Part shown: positions 9,310 through 15,813 of the stretch, in pieces
Position numbering within the stretch: the first letter of the stretch is position 1
Layout of the letters: each line of letters opens with the position of its first letter
Origin: Chitinophaga pinensis
GTDB taxonomy: Bacteria > Bacteroidota > Bacteroidia > UBA4408
Direction of reading: 5' to 3'
Length of the DNA stretch: 64,000 nucleotides
Assembly (NCBI GenBank): GCA_945861665.1
Contig: CAMAVS010000005.1
Coordinates: 178,370 to 242,369, forward strand
Made by a program: the position numbers and the translations under genes
The notes under the pieces: generated by a model
Databases searched by the model: none
What the model saw: only the letters and a program-made list of their open reading frames with translations
What the model was told of the DNA's origin: nothing

Positions 9310-9343
9310 CAAATTTAATTCTTTAAATACTAAAAATACCAAA
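9310..9343 (-). promoter_or_regulatory. probable promoter of the CotH-like gene
   Basis: On the minus strand TTTG (9340-9343), a 22-nt spacer and TAAATTTG (9310-9317), 18 nt before the start codon. The spacer is slightly longer than the 19-21 nt typical of Bacteroidota. Confidence 0.45.
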
Positions 9344-9420
9344 AATGTTGAAAAAAGATGTTTCTTTTCCTAGAAAACCGTCCTATTTCTTCCTACTTTT
9401 GCAGTACAAACAACAAGTCG

Positions 9421-10275
9421 ATGCTTACCATAAATCCTAAAGAAATAACTACAGCAAAACTTCATTCCTATTTACTGGGAGCAGTTGCTCCACGACCGAT
9501 TGCATTTGCCAGCACCATCGATAAAGAGGGGAATATGAATTTAAGTCCATTTAGTTTCTTTAACGTATTTAGCGCACATCCACCCATTGCTATTTTTTCA
9601 CCGGCACGCAGAGGAAGAGACAATACAACCAAACATACTTTTGAAAATGTAAAAGAAATTTCGGAAGTAGTAATTAATATGGTGAATTATGCAATGGTTC
9701 AACAAACATCGCTTTCAAGTACTGAGTATCCAAAAGGTATAAACGAATTTACGAAAGCAGGTTTCACACCTATTCCTTCTACACTTATAAAACCATTTAG
9801 GGTAAAAGAATCACCTGTGCAACTGGAATGCAAGGTAATTAATATTATTGAACTCGGACAAAACGCAGGGGCAGGAAATTTAGTTATTTGTGAAGTATTG
9901 CTGATGCATATTGATGAAAACATATTGGATGCAAATGGCAATATTGACCCACAAAAAATTGATTTGGTTGCCCGTATGGGTGGCGATTGGTATTCACGTG
10001 CATCAGGTGACTCATTGTTCACAGTTCCTAAACCACTTAGCACCATTGGAATTGGAGTAGATGGTATTCCCGAAAAAATACGCAAAAGCAAATATTTAAA
10101 CGGTAATGATTTAGGTATGCTTGGGAACGTTGAAAAATTACCTACACCAGAAGAAATTGTAGAATACAAAAAAAGCAATCCAATTGTTTCGGAAGATAAA
10201 ACACACCAATTAGCACATCAATTATTAGAATCAAGCAAAATTCAAGATGCTTGGAAAACATTATTATCCATCTAA
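9421..10275 (+). CDS. flavin reductase family protein (FMN-binding split barrel)
   Basis: 285 residues from ATG 9421. An in-frame ATG at 9358 exists but would place a -7-like element (TACTTTTG, 9394-9401) inside the gene, so 9421 is preferred. The N-terminal half has the split-barrel signature of flavin reductases: GAVAPRPIAFASTID near residue 22, NLSPFSFFN, and SPARRGRDNTTKHT. These proteins bind FMN and reduce it or act in flavin-dependent oxidoreduction in the cytoplasm; the substrate is not evident. The C-terminal about 80 residues form an extension common in this subfamily. The gene starts a run with DUF3127 and lnt with spacings of only 3-12 nt, so co-transcription is likely. Confidence 0.88.
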   Translation: MLTINPKEITTAKLHSYLLGAVAPRPIAFASTIDKEGNMNLSPFSFFNVFSAHPPIAIFSPARRGRDNTTKHTFENVKEISEVVINMVNYAMVQQTSLSSTEYPKGINEFTKAGFTPIPSTLIKPFRVKESPVQLECKVINIIELGQNAGAGNLVICEVLLMHIDENILDANGNIDPQKIDLVARMGGDWYSRASGDSLFTVPKPLSTIGIGVDGIPEKIRKSKYLNGNDLGMLGNVEKLPTPEEIVEYKKSNPIVSEDKTHQLAHQLLESSKIQDAWKTLLSI

Positions 10276-10287
10276 AAACTAAACACA

Positions 10288-10665
10288 ATGTTCAACATTA
10301 CAGGAAACTTAAAAGTAAAAGGCGCTTCACAACAGGTGTCTGAAAAATTCAAAAAACGTGAATTTGTTATAACGGAAAACACGACACAATATCCACAAGT
10401 TATAAGCTTTCAGCTTACACAAGACAAATGCAGTTTGCTTGACAACTTCAATGAAGGAAGCGAAATAAAAGTATTTTTTAATTTACGTGGTCGCGAATGG
10501 AAAAGTCCGCAAGGAGAAATTAAATTTTTCAACTCTTTAGAGGCCTGGAAAATAGAAAGTGTTTCAGCTAATGCGCCATCATCATCTAACAACAATGATG
10601 TTGAGTCCGAAATAACTGAAACATTTATCAGCAATGTAAATTCCGTGGACGATTTACCTTTCTAA
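10288..10665 (+). CDS. DUF3127 domain protein (single-strand-binding-like fold)
   Basis: 125 residues. The N-terminal 95 residues match the DUF3127 pattern: MFNITGNLKVKG, KKREFVITENTTQYPQ, SFQLTQDKCSLLDN, and the FNLRGREWKSPQGEIKFFNSLEAWKIE end. An OB-like fold related to single-strand-binding proteins is generally inferred for the family; no function is established. The acidic, Ser/Asn-rich tail ends in VDDLPF, which resembles the acidic C-terminal tip of SSB proteins. It lies 12 nt after the flavin reductase and 3 nt before lnt, so it is probably co-transcribed. Confidence 0.85.
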   Translation: MFNITGNLKVKGASQQVSEKFKKREFVITENTTQYPQVISFQLTQDKCSLLDNFNEGSEIKVFFNLRGREWKSPQGEIKFFNSLEAWKIESVSANAPSSSNNNDVESEITETFISNVNSVDDLPF

Positions 10666-10668
10666 AAA

Positions 10669-12270
10669 TTGAAATTTCATAATTTATACCGTTCGCTTAT
10701 TGGCGGACTAACGCTTGCTTTAGCCTGGCCTATATCAGGCTTAGGGTGGTCTACTCTTTTATTTGTTTGCTTTATTCCCTTTTTGTATTTGGAGAAAAAC
10801 ATTGCAGAAGATAAGCACGACAGTAAAAATTTCAGACTATTCAACTACACATTTCTACTATTGTTTGTATGGAATATCCTAACAACCTGGTGGATTTATT
10901 ACGCCTCGTTTGGAGGTGCGGCAATGGCAGTAATTACAAACAGCTTTTTTATGGCCTTAGTATTATTACTGTTTCATATAACGCGAAAAAAAGCGGGTGA
11001 TTTTATCGGGTATTTTAGTCTTATTTTATATTGGTTGGCATTTGAATACATCCATTTAAATTGGGATTTAACTTGGCCTTGGCTAACATTGGGTAATGGC
11101 TTTGCAAACTCACATTGGTATATTCAGTGGTATGAATACACGGGAGCTTTAGGTGGTTCGCTATGGATTCTGAGCATAAATTTATTGCTATTTACTATTC
11201 TTACAAAAGGAAGAACTGTTATTCGTATAGCAGGTATTTTAGCATTAATATTGTTACCTATTCTATTATCGATTTTACTAAAAGTAAATTACAAAATGCC
11301 TAACGAAGGCAATATCAATGTCGTGGTAGTTCAACCAAACATTGACCCCTACAATGAAAAATTCAGTGGACTAACCCCGCAAGTGCAATTGCAAAAAATG
11401 CTTGCTTTAGCTGAAAAAAAAACTGATTCGAACACCGATTATTTAGTCGGCCCCGAAACATCATTGGTAAATGAAATGATTGAAACAGAGTTAGAAGAGT
11501 CGCCAGCTATTGCTGACATCAGGGCATTCTTAAAAAAATATCCGCGATTAACTTTTGTAACTGGAGCTTCCACTATTAAAGAATACAGGCATGGTGAAAA
11601 AATTTCGGAAACGGCACGTAAATGGAAAGGCGCTGAAATAGAATATATCTACGACTCTTACAATACCGCTATGCAAATAGATGCTTCAACAAACATACAG
11701 CTATACCACAAATCAAAGTTAGTGCCGGGTGTTGAAAAAATGCCTTTCCCTGCTTTGATGAAGCCCCTTGAAAAATTGGCCATCAATTTAGGCGGTACTG
11801 CAGGGAGTTTGGGCATGCAAGAAGAAAGATCGGTATTTAAATCAATAAATAAAAAAGTGGTTGCAGGAACAATAATTTGTTACGAAAGTGTTTACGGAGA
11901 ATTTGTGGGTGAATATGTTAGCAAGGGAGCAAACATACTTTTCATTATTACCAATGACGGCTGGTGGGAAGATACTCCCGGATACAAGCAACACCTTGCC
12001 TATGCAACATTAAGAGCCATTGAAACACGCAGAAGTATTGTTCGTTCGGCAAATACAGGCATCTCTTGTTTCATTTCTCCTTTAGGCGAAATATCAGAAC
12101 CCACAAAATGGTGGACATCTACTTCTATAAAACAAACTGTGGTCTTAAATAGTATACTAACATTTTACACCCTTCACGGAGACTATCTTGGAAAAGTATC
12201 TTTACTGAGTTCATTGGGGCTGCTAGTTTATCTTGTTTTGCTGCGATTTAAGCTTGTAAAAAAATCGTAA
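10669..12270 (+). CDS. lnt: apolipoprotein N-acyltransferase
   Basis: 533 residues. Transfers the third acyl chain to the N-terminal cysteine of lipoproteins in the inner membrane. Start is TTG at 10669, 3 nt after the previous stop; no nearby ATG keeps the conserved LALAWP first helix. Residues 1-205 form several membrane helices, followed by a nitrilase-like domain. The catalytic triad is visible as Glu263 (GPETS), Lys348 (YHKSKLVP) and Cys404 (IICYES). The LVPGVEKMPF segment replaces the proteobacterial LVPFGE, as I believe is normal in Bacteroidota. Lipoprotein clients in this window include GldK, the DUF4270 protein and the Rieske-like protein. Confidence 0.94.
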   Translation: MKFHNLYRSLIGGLTLALAWPISGLGWSTLLFVCFIPFLYLEKNIAEDKHDSKNFRLFNYTFLLLFVWNILTTWWIYYASFGGAAMAVITNSFFMALVLLLFHITRKKAGDFIGYFSLILYWLAFEYIHLNWDLTWPWLTLGNGFANSHWYIQWYEYTGALGGSLWILSINLLLFTILTKGRTVIRIAGILALILLPILLSILLKVNYKMPNEGNINVVVVQPNIDPYNEKFSGLTPQVQLQKMLALAEKKTDSNTDYLVGPETSLVNEMIETELEESPAIADIRAFLKKYPRLTFVTGASTIKEYRHGEKISETARKWKGAEIEYIYDSYNTAMQIDASTNIQLYHKSKLVPGVEKMPFPALMKPLEKLAINLGGTAGSLGMQEERSVFKSINKKVVAGTIICYESVYGEFVGEYVSKGANILFIITNDGWWEDTPGYKQHLAYATLRAIETRRSIVRSANTGISCFISPLGEISEPTKWWTSTSIKQTVVLNSILTFYTLHGDYLGKVSLLSSLGLLVYLVLLRFKLVKKS

Positions 12271-12314
12271 TTTTATGCTAGTTGTTTTCAAATCTCATTA
12301 AAACATAAAAGGAA

Positions 12315-13718
12315 ATGGAAAAATTTGATGTTACAATTATAGGCTCAGGACCAGGCGGTTATGTTGCAGCAATTCGTTGCGCACAACTGGGTATGAAAAC
12401 TGCCATTATTGAAAAATATAATACGCTTGGCGGAACCTGTTTAAATGTTGGCTGTATTCCATCCAAAACATTGCTCGATTCATCGGAGCATTTTCACAAT
12501 GCAACACACACTTTTACAGAGCACGGCATTGATGTGAAAGAGGTGAAAGTGAATCTTGTGCAAATGATAAAGCGCAAAAGCGATGTGGTGAAACAAACCT
12601 GTGACGGTATTAATTTTTTGATGAAGAAAAATAAAATTACTGTATTCACTGGTCACGGTTCATTTTTAACAAAAAATAGCATTGAAATTGAAGGAGCTGA
12701 GGGAAAGAAAACAAGCATTGAAACCGACAAAACAATTATTGCAACAGGCTCAAAACCTTCTTCTTTGCCGGGAATTGAAATTGATAAGAAACGTGTCATC
12801 ACATCTACCGAAGCGTTGGAATTAAAAGAAGTTCCGAAGCATCTGGTAATTATTGGCGGAGGTGTAATCGGTCTTGAATTAGGTTCCGTGTATGCTCGAT
12901 TGGGAGCAAAAATATCGGTAGTGGAATTTACAGGTGGACTTATCAGCACCATGGACAGCGCCTTAGGAAAAGAATTGCAAAAGAGTTTAAAAAAATTAGG
13001 CTTCGAATTTTATTTCAATCATAAGGTAACTTCTACTTCTACAAAAGGAAAGGATGTTACTGTAATTGCTGAGAATGCTAAAGGAGAAATAGTTGAAATA
13101 AAAGGGGACTACTGTTTAGTGAGTGTAGGAAGAAAACCATATACTGATAAACTGAGTTTAGATAAAGCGGGAGTAAAATTAGACAACCGAGGAAGGATTG
13201 AAACCGATGATCATTTGCAAACAAACGTTGCGGGGATTTATGCCATTGGCGATGTAGTAAAAGGTGCAATGTTGGCGCACAAAGCAGAGGAAGAAGGAAC
13301 ATTTGTAGCCGAGAAAATTGCTGGACAAAAACCACATATCAACTACAATTTAATTCCGGGAGTTGTATACACCTGGCCTGAAGTAGCTGCAGTTGGATAT
13401 ACTGAAGAGCAATTAAAAGAACAAGGAAAAAAATACAAAGTAGGAAACTTCCCTTTCAAAGCGAGCGGTCGCGCACGCGCATCGATGGATACTGAGGGGT
13501 TTGTGAAAGTGTTGGCAGATGAAGCAACCGATGAAATTTTAGGTGTACACATGATTGGTCCTCGCTGTGCCGATATGATTGCCGAAGCAGTTGTTGCAAT
13601 GGAATACAGGGCAAGTGCAGAAGACATTTCTCGTATGAGTCACGCTCACCCAACCTTTACTGAATCGTTTAAGGAAGCGTGTTTGGATGCTACAGGGAAA
13701 AGAGCACTGCATATATAG
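12315..13718 (+). CDS. lpdA: dihydrolipoyl dehydrogenase (E3)
   Basis: 467 residues, full length. Reoxidises dihydrolipoamide of 2-oxoacid dehydrogenase complexes or the glycine cleavage system, using FAD and NAD. FAD-binding GSGPGG is at residues 10-15, the redox disulfide at Cys42 and Cys47 in GGTCLNVGCIPSK, the NAD-binding GGGVIGLELG in the middle, and the catalytic HAHPTFTE motif at the C-terminus (His445, Glu450). No E1 or E2 genes are adjacent, so this E3 may serve several complexes. The next gene is inside an inverted-repeat cassette. Confidence 0.96.
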   Translation: MEKFDVTIIGSGPGGYVAAIRCAQLGMKTAIIEKYNTLGGTCLNVGCIPSKTLLDSSEHFHNATHTFTEHGIDVKEVKVNLVQMIKRKSDVVKQTCDGINFLMKKNKITVFTGHGSFLTKNSIEIEGAEGKKTSIETDKTIIATGSKPSSLPGIEIDKKRVITSTEALELKEVPKHLVIIGGGVIGLELGSVYARLGAKISVVEFTGGLISTMDSALGKELQKSLKKLGFEFYFNHKVTSTSTKGKDVTVIAENAKGEIVEIKGDYCLVSVGRKPYTDKLSLDKAGVKLDNRGRIETDDHLQTNVAGIYAIGDVVKGAMLAHKAEEEGTFVAEKIAGQKPHINYNLIPGVVYTWPEVAAVGYTEEQLKEQGKKYKVGNFPFKASGRARASMDTEGFVKVLADEATDEILGVHMIGPRCADMIAEAVVAMEYRASAEDISRMSHAHPTFTESFKEACLDATGKRALHI

Positions 13719-13729
13719 TATTTTACTTG

Positions 13730-13752
13730 TTTTTAACACAGAGGACACAGCG
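13730..13752 (+). repeat. left inverted repeat flanking the GxxExxY gene
   Basis: TTTTTAACACAGAGG (13730-13744) is the exact reverse complement of 14179-14193. After one mismatch the match goes on for CACAG, so about 21 of 23 positions pair. The repeat starts 11 nt after the lpdA stop. Confidence 0.85.
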
Positions 13753-13756
13753 TATT

Positions 13757-14161
13757 ATGAGTTTCACAGAGAAGGAATACAATGAACTTTCAGGGAAAAT
13801 AATAGATGCTTGTATTGAAGTTCATAGAGAACTTGGCCCCGGACTAATGGAGTCAGTTTATGAAGTGTATTTGCTTTCTGTTTTAAAGAAAAAAAATCTT
13901 AACCCAAGGCAACAAGTATTATTACCGGTTGTTTTTAAAGGAGAAAAATTAAACAAAGAATTTGTAATTGATATTTTAGTTGATGATAAAATTATACTTG
14001 AATTAAAATCTGTTGAAATTATACTCCCAGTGCACGAAGCACAATTGGTAACATATTTAAAATTAGTAGATAAAAAATTAGGCTTGCTTATCAACTTTAA
14101 TGTTACCCTGCTAAAACAAGGAATTAGAAGAAGAATCAACGGAGATTTAAATGCTGTGTAG
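13757..14161 (+). CDS. GxxExxY protein (PD-(D/E)XK-like)
   Basis: 134 residues from ATG 13757, which keeps the conserved MSFTEKEYNELSGKIIDACIEVH-type beginning; the frame also extends upstream into lpdA and the repeat, which I reject. The family signature GPGLMESVY (GxxExxY) is near residue 30, followed by FVIDILVDDKIILELKSVE, with the D...ELK arrangement of PD-(D/E)XK nuclease-fold proteins. Function of the family is unestablished; it is widespread and patchily distributed in Bacteroidota. Here the gene is wedged between lpdA and hemH and bounded on both sides by a perfect 15-bp inverted repeat, suggesting insertion as a small cassette. Confidence 0.85.
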   Translation: MSFTEKEYNELSGKIIDACIEVHRELGPGLMESVYEVYLLSVLKKKNLNPRQQVLLPVVFKGEKLNKEFVIDILVDDKIILELKSVEIILPVHEAQLVTYLKLVDKKLGLLINFNVTLLKQGIRRRINGDLNAV

Positions 14162-14170
14162 TTTTGTCTG

Positions 14171-14193
14171 CTCTGTGACCTCTGTGTTAAAAA
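14171..14193 (-). repeat. right inverted repeat flanking the GxxExxY gene
   Basis: CCTCTGTGTTAAAAA at 14179-14193 pairs exactly with 13730-13744. It ends 10 nt before the hemH start codon, so it replaces most of the usual hemH leader. Confidence 0.85.
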
Positions 14194-14203
14194 TTGAAAG
14201 AAA

Positions 14204-15226
14204 ATGAAAACTGGCGTACTACTTATAAACCTTGGAACACCCGATAGCCCGAACACTTCGGATGTAAGAAAATACCTTACACAATTCTTAAACGATCCAC
14301 GTGTAATTGACATAAATCCAATTGGGCGTTTTATTTTGGTGAATGGAATTATAGTTCCCTTTCGTTCGTCCAAGTCGGCTAAACTGTACCAAAAAATATG
14401 GACAAAAGAAGGCTCGCCTCTTCTTGTAAACAGCATAAAGCAAAAAGAATTATTGCAAAAGCAACTCGGTGAAAATTTTGTTGTTGAACTGGGTATGAGG
14501 TATCAAAGCCCAAGCCTTGAATCGGCAATAAATAAATTGAAAGCTGCCAATGTTGCCGAAATCATTGCTATTCCATTGTATCCTCAATATGCCACATCCA
14601 GCACAACCTCATCCATTGAAGAAACGAATCGTGTACTCAAAAAATGGAAAAATCATCCGCCTGTAAAATTCATTGAGAACTTTTTTAATGATGAAGGATT
14701 TATTAATGCTTGTGTTAACACAGCAAATAAATATAACTTAAGTGATTACGATTATTTTATTTTTTCATACCACGGTTTGCCCGAGAGACAAATAACAAAA
14801 GCTTCTACCGAATTTAGTGATAGCTCTTGTAAAATAGGCTCCTGTTGTGATACCATAACAGATAAAAACCGTTTGTGCTATCGTGCAAATTGTTTTGCAA
14901 CAACACGAGCACTTGTACAAAAATTAAATATTCCAGAAGGTAAATATGCTTCTACATTTCAATCGCGATTAGATGATAAATGGCTGAAACCTTACAGCGA
15001 CAAAGTAATTGCAGAGAAGGCGAAAGAAGGCAAAAAAAAGATGCTTGTTTTTTCACCTGCATTTGTTGCCGATTGTTTAGAAACTATTTATGAAATTGGA
15101 ATTGAATACCAGGAAATTTTCACAGAACACGGAGGCGAAAAAATTCAGTTGGTTGAAAGTTTAAACGATTCGCCTAAATGGATTGATGCCTTAAAGAAAA
15201 TGGTGCTTGAAAGAGTATTATCGTAA
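14204..15226 (+). CDS. hemH: ferrochelatase
   Basis: 340 residues. Inserts ferrous iron into protoporphyrin IX as the last step of protoporphyrin-dependent haem synthesis. N-terminal LLINLGTPDSP, the YHGLPER motif with the likely catalytic His190, and the C-terminal FSPAFVADCLETIYEI motif are all present. Residues 209-230 contain five cysteines (209, 214, 215, 225, 230) in the segment following the catalytic His, where some microbial ferrochelatases bind a [2Fe-2S] cluster; a cluster here is inference. The gene ends convergently, overlapping riboflavin synthase by 9 nt. Confidence 0.95.
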   Translation: MKTGVLLINLGTPDSPNTSDVRKYLTQFLNDPRVIDINPIGRFILVNGIIVPFRSSKSAKLYQKIWTKEGSPLLVNSIKQKELLQKQLGENFVVELGMRYQSPSLESAINKLKAANVAEIIAIPLYPQYATSSTTSSIEETNRVLKKWKNHPPVKFIENFFNDEGFINACVNTANKYNLSDYDYFIFSYHGLPERQITKASTEFSDSSCKIGSCCDTITDKNRLCYRANCFATTRALVQKLNIPEGKYASTFQSRLDDKWLKPYSDKVIAEKAKEGKKKMLVFSPAFVADCLETIYEIGIEYQEIFTEHGGEKIQLVESLNDSPKWIDALKKMVLERVLS

Positions 15227-15808
15227 AACAAGTTTAGAAACATATTTTCCAACAATATCAAATTCAATGTTTACAACATCACCTTGTTTCAAATTCTTGA
15301 AATTACTGTGTTCAAATGTATATGGAATGATGGCTACTGAAAAACCGGAATCGGTAGATTTTGCGACCGTTAAACTTACTCCATTTATACACACAGAACC
15401 TTTATCCACAGTACAATAATTTGTTTTTGATTTATCATATGAAAATGAAAACAACCAACTCCCATTCTGATCTTCCATAGCAATACACTTAGCCGTTATG
15501 TCAACGTGACCTTGCACTATGTGACCATCCAGTCTATCATTTAATCGGATACAACGCTCCAAGTTTACAAAACCCCCTTTCTTTAATTCGCTCAAATTTG
15601 TTTTTTGTAAAGTTTCGGCAATAGCAGTTACTGAATAGGTAGAGCCACTAATTGAAGTCACAGTTAAACAAACTCCATTATGAGAAATACTTTGGTCAGG
15701 CTTTATTTCACCTTCAAACAACCGTGCATCAATAACAAAAATGCGATTATTCTTATCGATATTTACCTCTACTACTTTCCCTAAACACTCTATAATGCCT
15801 GTAAACAT
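15218..15808 (-). CDS. ribE: riboflavin synthase, alpha subunit
   Basis: 196 residues, the usual length. Converts two 6,7-dimethyl-8-ribityllumazine molecules to riboflavin. Two tandem lumazine-binding repeats are visible, residues about 1-95 (MFTGIIECLGKV, GVCLTV) and 96-190 (HIVQGHVD, GVSLTV, IPYTFEHSNF). The stop overlaps the end of hemH on the other strand. It follows the T9SS type B gene by 5 nt on the same strand, so read-through transcription is possible. The bifunctional ribF is 34 kb away. Confidence 0.95.
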   Translation of the reverse strand: MFTGIIECLGKVVEVNIDKNNRIFVIDARLFEGEIKPDQSISHNGVCLTVTSISGSTYSVTAIAETLQKTNLSELKKGGFVNLERCIRLNDRLDGHIVQGHVDITAKCIAMEDQNGSWLFSFSYDKSKTNYCTVDKGSVCINGVSLTVAKSTDSGFSVAIIPYTFEHSNFKNLKQGDVVNIEFDIVGKYVSKLVLR

Positions 15809-15813
15809 TGAAT

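Noticed and set aside
9699..10178. 159-residue minus-strand frame opposite flavin reductase
   Set aside because: Ser/Pro/Ile-rich antisense shadow with no recognisable motif.
13858..14436. 192-residue open frame on the minus strand across the GxxExxY gene and hemH start
   Set aside because: It lies opposite two well-supported genes, crosses the right inverted repeat and has no domain pattern; a shadow frame.
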